From Coprobacillus sp. CAG:698 (GTDB taxonomy: Bacteria > Bacillota_I > Bacilli_A > ML615J-28 > CAG-698): a stretch of DNA of 64,000 nucleotides. The position numbers and the translations under genes were made by a program. The stretch is taken from NCBI GenBank assembly GCA_000431235.1, contig HF988732.1, positions 72,384 to 136,383 on the forward strand, in the 5' to 3' direction. The notes below the pieces were generated by a model. That model saw only the letters and a program-made list of their open reading frames with translations. It was not told the DNA's origin and made no database searches. Shown here one piece after another: positions 26,808 through 37,184 of this stretch (within the stretch, counting starts at the first letter, position 1; each line of letters begins with the position of its first letter).

Positions 26808-29800
26808 ATGAAACACAAAATATTGATGCTTCTTACTTTATTCTTAATGGGTATTGTTTTAGTATCATGTGAATATAAAAATAAAGAAAATTTGTATGAT
26901 AATGAAACACAACAATTGCAGATCTTCAAGAGTGATTTAAATCTTACACAAGATCAGCAAATGTCAAGAATAAAGGCTGAGCATCTAAAGAAAAACAAAG
27001 GATATATAGATTCTGATGAAGTTATTACGATTTTGTCTTTATCAGAAGATGCTTTAATCGATACTTACAATAATAAGTATAGCGGAACAGTTAATACACT
27101 TGCAAAATACGCAAGTTCTATTGATGGAAGAAATCAAGCTGATAGAATCGAACGTGAACAAAATAGTTTAATTAAAACTTTAAGAGAAAAAGGATTAATT
27201 GATGAAGTTTTATATAAGTATTCAACAATTATAAATGCTGTTGCCGTAAAAACAACTTATGAAAATTTCAAAAAGTTAGAGGATGAAAGCCTTGTTGAAA
27301 AAGCAATTCTTTCGGAAACTTACAATATGCCTCAAACAGTTAGCGATACAAGTGCAATTGAAAACATTGTAAATGTATATGAAACAGGTATATTTGATTC
27401 AAGTAGTGTCTCTTATACTGGCTTAAAAACTTCTGTTGCCGTTTTAGACTCTGGATTTGATTGTAGTCACTCTGTATTTGCTAATCAACCTAGCGAACTT
27501 ATGATAACACCACAAGATGTCACTAAGGTTCTTAGTCAAACTCGTGCGGCTGGGTTTACTAAAGATCTTGAACTTTATGATGTTTATTATAGTAATAAAA
27601 TACCATTCGTATATGATTATGCTGATAAAGATAATGATGTATTTCCTTATGATTCTGAACACGGAACTCATGTGGCTGGCATTATTGGTGGTAAAGATGA
27701 CGTTATCACTGGTGTAGCTATTAATACTCAATTAGTTCTTATGAAGGTTTTCCCTGACTTAGACAGTGGGGCAGAAACAACTGATATTTTAGCTGCCTTA
27801 GAAGATGCTGTTTTATTAGGTGTTGATGCTATTAACATGTCACTTGGATCATCTTGTGGATTTGTAAGAGAAGAAGATGGAAGTGAAATTAATAGAGTTT
27901 ATGATAAGATAAATGAAAGTGGTATAAGTTTACTTACTGCTGCAAGTAATAGTTATAGTTCTGGATATGGTGGCGAACAAGGTAATACAAACTTTGTAAC
28001 TAACCCTGATAGTGGTACTGTTGGTTCACCTTCAACATATGCTCCTGCATTGTCAGTGGCTTCAATTAGTGGAACTAAAAGTAAGTATTTGTTAGGAAAT
28101 GGTTCACAAGTATTCTTCTTTAATGAATCTAATTCTGTAACTGCTGAACCTAATGATTTCTTTAAAGAATTAGGAATCGGTTTAGGACAAAAGAAGGAAT
28201 ATGAATATGTAACTGTTCCTGGTGTTGGACTAAAAGTTAATTATTCGGGAATAAATGTTAAAGGGAAAATTGCTTTAGTAAGACGTGGTGATAATACATT
28301 CGAAGAAAAAGCGGCAAATGCTAAAAATGCTGGAGCAATAGCTTGTATTATTTATAACAATATTGATGGTGACATTTTAATGTCAATGGGTAAAACTGAT
28401 CATATCCCAACAATATCAATTTCGAAAGACGATGGAACAATTTTAGCTCAAAAAGAATCAGGCACAATTGTTGTTGATTATTCATATCAAGCAGGTCCAT
28501 TTATGTCAGATTTCTCAAGTTGGGGTCCTACTCCATCTCTAGGTTTAAAACCAGAAATTACTGCTCATGGTGGAAACATTAAATCTGCTGTTCCTGGTGG
28601 CGGTTATGATGAATTAAGTGGTACATCAATGGCTACACCAAACTTATGTGGTATAGTAATTTTAATTAGACAATATCTAAAAGAAAAATATCCTACATAT
28701 TCAGCAAAAGAAATATCTGTCTTAACTAATCAATTATTAATGTCAACTGCAACAATAATTAAAAATGAACAAGGAAACCCATACTCACCACGTAAACAAG
28801 GAGCTGGACTTGCAAGTTTATTTAATGCTGTTAATACAAAAGCATATATAACAGTTGATGGTTCTGATAGAACAAAAATTGAACTCTATGATGATCCAAA
28901 ACGTGATGGTATATATAATTTAGAATTTAATTTAGTTAATTTATCTAATGAAAAAATCAATTATGATTTATCACTAGTAAGTATGACTGAATCAGTTTCA
29001 ACATCTGATTCAAAACATGTTGCTGAAAAATCACAACTATTAAGTAATAATTTTACTGCAACAGTTGATGGAAAAGCAGTAGATGGAAATGTAATTTCGT
29101 GTCCTGCTAATTCAACAGTAAAAATTAAATTAGTTTATAAACTATCTGATAAAGATAAGAATACAATAGAAAGTTTATTCCCTTACGGAATGTATGTAGA
29201 AGGTTTTGCAAAACTAACTGCTAAAGAAGATGATGAAATAGATTTAAATATTCCATTCCTTGCTTTCTATGGTGATTGGACAGAAGCTCCAATGTTTGAT
29301 AAGACATATTATGAAGTTGAATCAGAAGCTCATAATAAAGCTATTGATGATGAAGACAAAATAAAAGCTGATTACTTTGCAACAACTCCATATGGTTCTT
29401 ACTTCTATAACTATATTATTCCACTAGGCACATACTTATATGATGTTGATACTGATAAGTATGATGAAATTCCTGCTAAAGAAGATCATATAGCTATATC
29501 AAATATTTTAGGTACAATTGATGGTATTTCTGCTGTTTATGCTGGACTATTAAGAAATGCTAAGAAGATGACATTTACAATTACTGATAAAGTAACTGGT
29601 GAAGTAATTTGGGAATATGTAGATAATAATGCTACAAAATCATACTCTTATGGTGGTTCTCCAATTCCTTATTATGAAAATTTAAAAATTAAATCAAAAG
29701 AACAAGAATTTATAAATAATAGAGTTTATGAATTTACAATGAAAGGTCAATTAGATTATGGTGATGGTGGCGAAGCTACTAACATTCGTAATTCGTTTAG

Positions 29801-32800
29801 TTTTGACTTTACATTAGATGATGAAGCACCAGTTCTAAAAGATGCTTCATATGAAAAGATATATGATAAGACATTAAAGAAAGATCGTTATTACGTTACA
29901 TTAACAATTTACGATAATCAATATGTTCAATCTGTAACTCCAATTATATTTAATTCATCACAAAGTTATACATTCTTAACAAAATATCCAATTCCTGTTT
30001 ATAGTGAAAAAGGAACAGATAATAAGGTAAGATTTGAAATAACTGATATATTAGAAGAAATAGGTAATGACAAATTAATGCAAAACGGATTAGCATTTTC
30101 AATTGATGATTATGCACTAAATTCAAACATTTATTATTGTCAATTGCCTGGTACAGCTGGTGATTTTAAATTCACAAAAGATGGAACAACTGATGGTGTT
30201 GATTTAACTATTTTATCATTATATGAAGATGATGTTATTGATTTAACTCAATATCTTGCAACATATGATAAAACTGTCGATGAAAATAAAGATTATTTGA
30301 AATACCTTTCATGGACTTCATCAAATGAAGATGTTGCTGAAGTTAAAGATGGTATTGTAAAAGCTATAGCAAAAGGTCGTGCTACCATTGCTGCTAAAGA
30401 AATGATGGAAGGCCGACAAGCAATTCTAATTATAAATGTTAAGGAAAAAACTCAAAGCAATAGCAAGTTAAATAAACGAGCGCTTAAAGATGGTGTAACT
30501 GGATCTAAAGCAACAGTTGAATCAGTAAGATTCTCATACTTTGATACTTTGTTTGCTTATTCAAGAGCTGCTCAAACAAGTAAAATTGGGGAAACAGGTG
30601 ATAGATTCTTCATTTCAGGAGTTACTGAATTATCATTCTATCCTGGAGAAAAAATAAAATTATATCATGATTTAGACCCATGGTATGCTGCTGATAAATA
30701 TGAAGTTACTTACACTTCAACAAACCCTGAGGTTGCAATCGTTGATGAAAAAGGTGTAGTAACTGGACTAAAAGAAGGTAATACAAATATAGTTCTTAAT
30801 TTAAAAGGCTCTATATTAAAGGCTAGAGTAAGAATAACAATTAAGAGTGAATTTGTTATTGAAAATCGTACACTTATAGCTTATAAAGGCTTAGGTGGTA
30901 ATGTAGTTATTCCTGATGATGAAGGTATTCTATATATCGGAAGCTATGCATTCTGTCTATATGAAACAGATAGAACAATTGAATTAACGGAAGATGATTA
31001 TGATAAAAACAAAATTCCTTCTATGAATACAACTGTTAAATCTGTTGTTATTCCTGACGGAGTTGAGGAAATTCAAAAGTTTGCGTTTTATAATTGTACA
31101 GGACTTGAAAAAGTTGTTATTCCAGATTCTGTAAAATTTATACGTGAATATGCGTTTAGTAAAGATGAAAGCTTAAACGATATTAATTTAAGTAACATTC
31201 AAGTTATTGGCCGTGAAGCATTTAAAGGTTGCGAAAATCTTAGAACTGTTGACTTATCTAAGATTTATGCAATTGGTGCTTCTGGATTCGAAGGATGTAC
31301 TGCTTTAGAATATGCTGACTTAAGCACATTAAGAAATACTGGTGAAAAAGCATTTAAAGATTGTACAGCTCTTACCAGTGTTAAACTTTCTGAAAATACT
31401 AAACTTGCTCCAAAGATGTTTGCATGTTCTGGCTTAATAAGTGTTGATATTTATGAAAAAATAAAAATCCCTGAGTTCTGTTTTGCTCAATGTGAAAATC
31501 TTGAGACAGTAACTCTGCATAATAATATGGAATACATTGATAAAGGTGCATTCTGTGAATGTCCTAAATTAAAGAATTTTAATATTAAGGGTACAATTAA
31601 TCAAATTGGTGAACAAGCACTCTATAATACATTAGGTTTAGAAACAATTACTTTACCAAATAATGAAGTAATTTTAGGAAAATATTGCTTCTTTATGTGT
31701 GAAAATTTAAAAGAAGTTGTATTACAAGAAAATACTAAACTTAATATTACTGACGGATTAATTTTTGATGATACTGCACTTGCAAAATTTACTTGCAATA
31801 ATAATAAATATTATGTTGCGGTTGATAATCTTCTATTAAATAAAGAAAAAGACACTATTATCTTTGCTTTCAATTCTGAAAATAAAGAATTAGTAATTGA
31901 TGAAAGTATTAAAGTTATTGGTGCATCTGCATTTTCTGGAACAAAATATGACACTTTAATGATTCAAGGTGACGTTGAAATTAAAGATTATGCATTTGCA
32001 GGATGCGATGAATTAACAAAAGTTGTTTTACCAGCCCTCAAAAATGTTATTATTGGTAAATATGCATTTACTGGATGTGGTTCATTAGAGAGTGTAGAAA
32101 ACTTAGATAAAGTTAAAGTTGTTAAAGATTATGCCTTTTCTCAAACTTCTATGAAGGAAGCAACAATAGGTGCTAATAGCGAATATGGTGAAGGTGCATT
32201 CTTTAAATCAAAAATAGAAAAAGTTACAATTGGTGAAAATACAAAGTTTGGACTTGGTGCTTTCCAATATTGCTCATATTTAACGGAAGTGGTAATGCCT
32301 GAAAAAGGTAATGTTCACTTTGGATTTGGATGCTTTGCATATGCAATTCAATTATCAAAAATTGATTTAAGAAAAACTGATAGTTATATTGAATCGCAAA
32401 CATTCTATGGTTGTAGTAGCTTACGTGCTGCAAATCTTGATAATGTGGAAATCATTGGTGAATATGCATTTTCAGATTGTAGTGCACTTAACTATGTAAG
32501 TTTTCCAAAAGTTAAGGAAATTGGTGATGGTGCATTTTCAAGAAATGCAAAAAGTGCTTCAGCTCCTATATTCTCTAAGGTAGAATTTCCTGCTACATTA
32601 ACTAAAATTGGTGAAGGAATCTTTATGGGATGTCAAGGAATTTCTGAAATTATATTTCCTGAGCAATTTACTAAAATTCCTAATTATACATTTGCTTACT
32701 GTCTAAAACTTGAAAAAGTAGTTTTACCAAGTAATGTTAAAGAAATTGGTGAATTTGCATTTGCTGGATGTGAAATATTATCAAAAATCAACTTAAAAGA

Positions 32801-34226
32801 TGTTGAAAAGATTGGTCAATATGCATTTACATCTTGTCCATCTTTAGAAAATGTTGATTTAACAAGGGTTGAAGAAATTGGCGATGCTGCTTTTGCTTCA
32901 ACAAGTGTTAATAAAGTTTCTGAAGACGGAAATAATGTTTTAAATTATCTTGTAAAAGTTGGTGATTATGCCTTCCAAGGAACAAATATTCTTAAGATAA
33001 GTGCTCCTAAACTTGAAAGCATTGGAATTGCTGCTTTCCAAAACAATAGTAATTTAAAAGAATTCGTATTTGCTAATAATATTAAATATGTTGGCTCAAT
33101 TGCTTTCTTAGGTTGTGATTCTATTGAAAACTTCTATTTCATGGACGCTGATAAAAAAGTAACTGATGGAAAGATAAATGATTATGCATTGTTAAATGAT
33201 GGATCATTATATACATCATTGAAATCAGGATTCTTACAACTTTCTCAAGTTCCTGGTGGAAAGAAAACTGAAACGTTAAATGTTATTGAAAATACTTATC
33301 GTATTGATATTTATGCAGGTAATAGCAATAAGAATATCAAGAAGATTATTCTTCCTGATACATTAAAAACTATTGGTAACTATGCATTTTATAAATATGA
33401 TAATCTTGAAGTTGTTGAATTTAAATCATTCACAGCTCCTGCATTAGAAGATTCTTATAATAAAAATGCTGTTTTAACTGAAGAAGATCCTGGATTTGGA
33501 TTATTACAAAAATATCTAGATTTATTCCAATATGAATTGTATTATTACACATTTATAGATTTAGCTGGAAAGAAAAATCCAATTGAAATGATTCTTCCAA
33601 AGAATGAAAAAGTTGAAGGATATGATGCATTACCTTATGAAGCTTACTTTGGTAAAGCAAGCGAAGCTTCAAGAAGCGATTATGAAGCAAAAGACAAGAG
33701 TTTTAATACATTTACGACTCTTGCTGCAAAGGTTAAAGCCTTAAAGGTAATCGTTCTAACTGATGAAAATTTAATTAATAATGCTCTTTCTGCATTAAAT
33801 TCTATCAAACAAGATCCAACAAAATTTGGTTACACACAAGAAGAATGGGATGAGATGGTTAATGTTGTTAAGACTGCAAAAGCAAGAATAATAGAGATTA
33901 AACTTCAAAACGCTTCTGATACAGTTAAGAAACTTAACGAAGAAGTTAAAAAACTTCCAACTGTTTTTGAAATTAGTAATTTGACATATTTAATGGATTT
34001 AAACGAAAGAATAAATGCTCTAAAATATGAAGAAAGAACATTACTTGATTTAACAAATTATAACTTATTGTTAGAATCATATGGTAAATATATAGAATCA
34101 CTAAATGAAGAGATAAACACAGTTAATAATAATCAAAATAGCCTATTCACAGTAGTAACAGCTGTTACTACTGCAGTGGCTACACTTGGTGCAATAGTTG
34201 TGTTTGGAAAGTTTAGTTTTAAGTAG
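26808..34226 (+). CDS. Giant subtilisin-like (S8) protease lipoprotein with BspA-type leucine-rich repeats
   Basis: 2473 codons including stop, from the ATG with AAAGGAG 11 bases upstream; an in-frame GTG at 26787 lies before that site and was rejected. Lipobox LVSC. A helical pro-region (about 30-190) leads into an S8 domain with catalytic Asp214 (AVLDSGFD), His285 (EHGTHVAG) and Ser607 (SGTSMATP), interrupted by a PA domain (about 455-560), as in C5a-peptidase/lactocepin proteases. Ig/Fn3-like domains (650-1340) include a BIG2 domain. Residues about 1350-2205 are LRR_5/BspA repeats. After a helical segment (2270-2430) a C-terminal hydrophobic helix precedes GKFSFK, giving a second membrane contact. 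It is expected to bind and cut large proteins at the surface, feeding peptides to the Opp importer encoded just upstream. All three catalytic residues are intact. Confidence 0.9.
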   Translation: MKHKILMLLTLFLMGIVLVSCEYKNKENLYDNETQQLQIFKSDLNLTQDQQMSRIKAEHLKKNKGYIDSDEVITILSLSEDALIDTYNNKYSGTVNTLAKYASSIDGRNQADRIEREQNSLIKTLREKGLIDEVLYKYSTIINAVAVKTTYENFKKLEDESLVEKAILSETYNMPQTVSDTSAIENIVNVYETGIFDSSSVSYTGLKTSVAVLDSGFDCSHSVFANQPSELMITPQDVTKVLSQTRAAGFTKDLELYDVYYSNKIPFVYDYADKDNDVFPYDSEHGTHVAGIIGGKDDVITGVAINTQLVLMKVFPDLDSGAETTDILAALEDAVLLGVDAINMSLGSSCGFVREEDGSEINRVYDKINESGISLLTAASNSYSSGYGGEQGNTNFVTNPDSGTVGSPSTYAPALSVASISGTKSKYLLGNGSQVFFFNESNSVTAEPNDFFKELGIGLGQKKEYEYVTVPGVGLKVNYSGINVKGKIALVRRGDNTFEEKAANAKNAGAIACIIYNNIDGDILMSMGKTDHIPTISISKDDGTILAQKESGTIVVDYSYQAGPFMSDFSSWGPTPSLGLKPEITAHGGNIKSAVPGGGYDELSGTSMATPNLCGIVILIRQYLKEKYPTYSAKEISVLTNQLLMSTATIIKNEQGNPYSPRKQGAGLASLFNAVNTKAYITVDGSDRTKIELYDDPKRDGIYNLEFNLVNLSNEKINYDLSLVSMTESVSTSDSKHVAEKSQLLSNNFTATVDGKAVDGNVISCPANSTVKIKLVYKLSDKDKNTIESLFPYGMYVEGFAKLTAKEDDEIDLNIPFLAFYGDWTEAPMFDKTYYEVESEAHNKAIDDEDKIKADYFATTPYGSYFYNYIIPLGTYLYDVDTDKYDEIPAKEDHIAISNILGTIDGISAVYAGLLRNAKKMTFTITDKVTGEVIWEYVDNNATKSYSYGGSPIPYYENLKIKSKEQEFINNRVYEFTMKGQLDYGDGGEATNIRNSFSFDFTLDDEAPVLKDASYEKIYDKTLKKDRYYVTLTIYDNQYVQSVTPIIFNSSQSYTFLTKYPIPVYSEKGTDNKVRFEITDILEEIGNDKLMQNGLAFSIDDYALNSNIYYCQLPGTAGDFKFTKDGTTDGVDLTILSLYEDDVIDLTQYLATYDKTVDENKDYLKYLSWTSSNEDVAEVKDGIVKAIAKGRATIAAKEMMEGRQAILIINVKEKTQSNSKLNKRALKDGVTGSKATVESVRFSYFDTLFAYSRAAQTSKIGETGDRFFISGVTELSFYPGEKIKLYHDLDPWYAADKYEVTYTSTNPEVAIVDEKGVVTGLKEGNTNIVLNLKGSILKARVRITIKSEFVIENRTLIAYKGLGGNVVIPDDEGILYIGSYAFCLYETDRTIELTEDDYDKNKIPSMNTTVKSVVIPDGVEEIQKFAFYNCTGLEKVVIPDSVKFIREYAFSKDESLNDINLSNIQVIGREAFKGCENLRTVDLSKIYAIGASGFEGCTALEYADLSTLRNTGEKAFKDCTALTSVKLSENTKLAPKMFACSGLISVDIYEKIKIPEFCFAQCENLETVTLHNNMEYIDKGAFCECPKLKNFNIKGTINQIGEQALYNTLGLETITLPNNEVILGKYCFFMCENLKEVVLQENTKLNITDGLIFDDTALAKFTCNNNKYYVAVDNLLLNKEKDTIIFAFNSENKELVIDESIKVIGASAFSGTKYDTLMIQGDVEIKDYAFAGCDELTKVVLPALKNVIIGKYAFTGCGSLESVENLDKVKVVKDYAFSQTSMKEATIGANSEYGEGAFFKSKIEKVTIGENTKFGLGAFQYCSYLTEVVMPEKGNVHFGFGCFAYAIQLSKIDLRKTDSYIESQTFYGCSSLRAANLDNVEIIGEYAFSDCSALNYVSFPKVKEIGDGAFSRNAKSASAPIFSKVEFPATLTKIGEGIFMGCQGISEIIFPEQFTKIPNYTFAYCLKLEKVVLPSNVKEIGEFAFAGCEILSKINLKDVEKIGQYAFTSCPSLENVDLTRVEEIGDAAFASTSVNKVSEDGNNVLNYLVKVGDYAFQGTNILKISAPKLESIGIAAFQNNSNLKEFVFANNIKYVGSIAFLGCDSIENFYFMDADKKVTDGKINDYALLNDGSLYTSLKSGFLQLSQVPGGKKTETLNVIENTYRIDIYAGNSNKNIKKIILPDTLKTIGNYAFYKYDNLEVVEFKSFTAPALEDSYNKNAVLTEEDPGFGLLQKYLDLFQYELYYYTFIDLAGKKNPIEMILPKNEKVEGYDALPYEAYFGKASEASRSDYEAKDKSFNTFTTLAAKVKALKVIVLTDENLINNALSALNSIKQDPTKFGYTQEEWDEMVNVVKTAKARIIEIKLQNASDTVKKLNEEVKKLPTVFEISNLTYLMDLNERINALKYEERTLLDLTNYNLLLESYGKYIESLNEEINTVNNNQNSLFTVVTAVTTAVATLGAIVVFGKFSFK
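30850..33420 (+). repeat. BspA-type LRR_5 repeat array inside the giant protease
   Basis: Roughly 23-residue units with the pattern I/L..IG..AF..C..L..V.LP recur about thirty times (for example IPDGVEEIQKFAFYNCTGLE). Such arrays form curved solenoids that bind proteins or glycans at the surface of gut and oral bacteria. Unit borders were judged by eye. Confidence 0.85.
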
Positions 34227-34237
34227 GAGGTGCTAAA

Positions 34238-34801
34238 ATGAATAAAATTAAATCAATATTTCTTATTGTATTATTTATATGTTTAGCATTTATTACTTTT
34301 GGATGTACTGGTGGAAAAAAATCTGAAATCGAAGAATATATCAAAACAATTGGTGAATCAATTAATGATTGCAAAGAATTAGTTTCAACAACAACAATCA
34401 CAGATTCGGAAATTCTTGTTTATGAACAAACAAAAGAAATCATATATTTAGAAGAAGAAAAAGCAAATGTGACTACAAAAACTAAAAAGTTAAGCGAATC
34501 ATCTTTTGCTTTTGAAGAAAATACAAGTGCTGAATATGAAGTTGATGTAAAAAAAGCTAGTCTATTTACTTTAAATTGTACAAAAGAACAAATTAAAGAT
34601 TATGTAGATAAAGATGGTAAAATTGAATTTAAAGTTGATAATGAAAACATTAAAACTGTATTATCAGATGATAAATTGAATATTGTTGAAGATGCAACAT
34701 TTGTTATAGAACTTAGTGATAAACATATTGTTTCATTTACTTGTACTTACAAAAAAACTGCTAATTTAGTAGTTTGCATTAGTTCAATTTATTCATATTA
34801 G
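34238..34801 (+). CDS. Small lipoprotein of unknown function
   Basis: 187 residues. Lipobox ITFGC (Cys near 23), then a Lys/Glu/Thr-rich, mainly beta-type domain without recognisable motifs. AGGAGG precedes the ATG. Twelve bases after the giant protease gene and eleven before the next lipoprotein. Size and composition would fit a LolA/LppX-like or DUF lipoprotein fold, but I cannot assign one. Confidence 0.7.
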   Translation: MNKIKSIFLIVLFICLAFITFGCTGGKKSEIEEYIKTIGESINDCKELVSTTTITDSEILVYEQTKEIIYLEEEKANVTTKTKKLSESSFAFEENTSAEYEVDVKKASLFTLNCTKEQIKDYVDKDGKIEFKVDNENIKTVLSDDKLNIVEDATFVIELSDKHIVSFTCTYKKTANLVVCISSIYSY

Positions 34802-34812
34802 GAGGGATTAAG

Positions 34813-37161
34813 ATGAAAAAAATAGGTATCTTTATTAATAAAATATTAGTCTTTTCATTACTAGGATTATTTATACTAGCAATGACTGGTTGCGTAGATT
34901 CAAAAAATGTTTTAGTTTCTGAAATTAAGGTTACAGCTAATGAAGAGATGAAAGCATTAGAAATGCAAAAATTAACTATTGAAGTTCTTCCTAATAACGC
35001 TACAAATAAAGAAGTTACTATTACTTCTAGCGATTCTACAGTAGTAGAAGTATTGGATAACAACTTTGTTTCTGCTTTAAAAGAAGGCGTTACTAAGATT
35101 ACAGTAGAAGCAAAAGATGGATCTGGAGTAAGTTATACATTCAAGATTTCGGTTAGAAAAAACGATCAACCTATAAAACCAGAAACTGAAATATCAGTTG
35201 GTATTATATGTAATAGCGAAATCAAAAGCGGTAAATCAATGGAACTTAATGCTAGAGTAACTGCTAAAGGAAACGTTGCTATTGACCAAAGTGTTACTTG
35301 GAAAATAGTAAAAGGAGCTGAATATGCTGAGCTTAGTGCTGATGGCTTATTTACTGCAAAAGATGTTGATGGCGATAAAGTAGTTGAAGTAAGAGCTACT
35401 AGTAATGCTGATGATAAATACTATGGCTCAAAGATTATTACAATAATCAGTAAACCAACTTTGACTGATGAAATGTTAGAACCATTTAGACATGAAAAAG
35501 TTTCTTTTGAAGGTTATGTAAATATTGATTTATATACTGTTGGTCTTTTTGAAAAATTATATAGATCTCATGTTTTATCTGTAAAAACATCAATGGATGG
35601 AACAAATTGGTATGCCGAATATCTTGATGGAAATTCTGATACAACAATGAGTTTATATTTTAAGAAACATGATGGCTTAGCTTGTCAAGTAGGTTTAAGT
35701 TTCACAAATGAAGAAATATATGAACCTATGTTAGACAATAGTGGTAAAAGAGTTTCATGGACTGATAGTGGATTATATAATAGCTTAGGTAATCTTACGG
35801 TTGATGATTTTAAATTCAACGAAGATACTTGGAGATATGAATATATTGGTGAAGATAAAAAATTTATGCAACGTGTTACCGCTTCAGCAAATCCTTACGA
35901 TTTTGTTCCTCAAAGTCTAGGATTAGTAATTGAGGAAGGTGAAGTAATGGGTATTTATGCTGATAGTGCTCCTGATTATAGTCAATTTGAAGGCTATAAG
36001 GCAATTCAAAAATTAGTTGTTGTAATTGATAATGGAGCATCAGTAAAAGTTCCTTCTATTACTAAATATCCTCATCTTGATTTTCATGATGATCTAAATA
36101 AAGCAATTGAAAATATGCATAATTTAAAGAGTTATGAACTTGATTTCAGACAATTAACTAATAATAATTTACTTCAAGGGAAAAAGTACACTGAAACTGG
36201 TTTTACTGAGACTATAACAGATACTTTATGCCACTTCCAACAATATGGAGTTTCATATGATGGCCGTGGAAATGAAGTAAAAACTTATGTTAAAGGTTCA
36301 GATTACGGATACAAAAAAATAAGAGATGATTTATATAACTCTTATTATGCTAATGATAAAGATGGCTTTGACGCTACAAGAGCTTATGCAAAAGATTTTT
36401 CTAATGCAAAACCTTCATTCAATTTTGTTGCGGAAATATTTGATTCGTATTATGTAGACAAAAAAGCTGGAACAACAACATATTATTCTTACGAATTAAT
36501 GAAAACAGTTGCTTCAACATTCTATTATGGTGTTGGTAATGATATTAACCTATATGGTATATTTGCTCAAAAAGGTTATATATCTGCTGATTCTTCATTT
36601 ACTCCTTATGTTGTTGTAAAAGATGGATATATTGTTGAATCTTGTTTCTATTTCTATTTAGGTTCATTATTTGGAGTTGTAAATATTACATATAGTAAGT
36701 TTAACGAAGCTCAAACACCAGAAGGTGTTACTGTAGAATTCGAAAAACGTGAAGTACCTTCTTCATGGAATGAACTTACAATTCAAGTACGTGATGATGA
36801 GTCTTCAAGTACAGAAGAAGATGTAGAAACAAATGCTTTACAATATTTTAAAGAATTCTTTAAAAGTGAAGACATAGATGTGCCTTTCTTTGGAAATCCA
36901 TTAGGCGATACTTACGGATTTGGTCTGACTACATATCATAAGCCTTCATACTCTCAAAACACTAAAAAATCATTACTATTATATTATGATGTTCCATTGA
37001 ATATTGATTATACAATTAATGATTCAATAAGAAAAATTGAAGAATATTTGATTTCTTTAGGTTTTGTTAATAATGGTAATGGGGAATATTCAAAAGATGG
37101 ATTATATGTTGCCCCAACAGATTCACAATTAGATTTAGTTATATATGTGTGGAAGGATTAA
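34813..37161 (+). CDS. Large Ig-domain lipoprotein, paralogue of the next gene
   Basis: 782 residues. Lipobox AMTGC. A BIG2-type Ig-like domain (about 35-115: ITSSDSTVVEVL, GVTKITVEAKDG) and a second Ig-like domain (120-215) are followed by a 550-residue region shared with the next gene: SLGNLTVDDFKF near 330, a KAIENMHNLKSYELD segment near 430, and an aromatic-rich C-terminus. Both have the order Ig domains, first beta unit, NMxxLKxY unit, C-terminal unit. No catalytic motif recognised. AGGAGG precedes the ATG. Confidence 0.7.
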   Translation: MKKIGIFINKILVFSLLGLFILAMTGCVDSKNVLVSEIKVTANEEMKALEMQKLTIEVLPNNATNKEVTITSSDSTVVEVLDNNFVSALKEGVTKITVEAKDGSGVSYTFKISVRKNDQPIKPETEISVGIICNSEIKSGKSMELNARVTAKGNVAIDQSVTWKIVKGAEYAELSADGLFTAKDVDGDKVVEVRATSNADDKYYGSKIITIISKPTLTDEMLEPFRHEKVSFEGYVNIDLYTVGLFEKLYRSHVLSVKTSMDGTNWYAEYLDGNSDTTMSLYFKKHDGLACQVGLSFTNEEIYEPMLDNSGKRVSWTDSGLYNSLGNLTVDDFKFNEDTWRYEYIGEDKKFMQRVTASANPYDFVPQSLGLVIEEGEVMGIYADSAPDYSQFEGYKAIQKLVVVIDNGASVKVPSITKYPHLDFHDDLNKAIENMHNLKSYELDFRQLTNNNLLQGKKYTETGFTETITDTLCHFQQYGVSYDGRGNEVKTYVKGSDYGYKKIRDDLYNSYYANDKDGFDATRAYAKDFSNAKPSFNFVAEIFDSYYVDKKAGTTTYYSYELMKTVASTFYYGVGNDINLYGIFAQKGYISADSSFTPYVVVKDGYIVESCFYFYLGSLFGVVNITYSKFNEAQTPEGVTVEFEKREVPSSWNELTIQVRDDESSSTEEDVETNALQYFKEFFKSEDIDVPFFGNPLGDTYGFGLTTYHKPSYSQNTKKSLLLYYDVPLNIDYTINDSIRKIEEYLISLGFVNNGNGEYSKDGLYVAPTDSQLDLVIYVWKD

Positions 37162-37184
37162 ATATTTAAAAAAGGAGAACTAAA

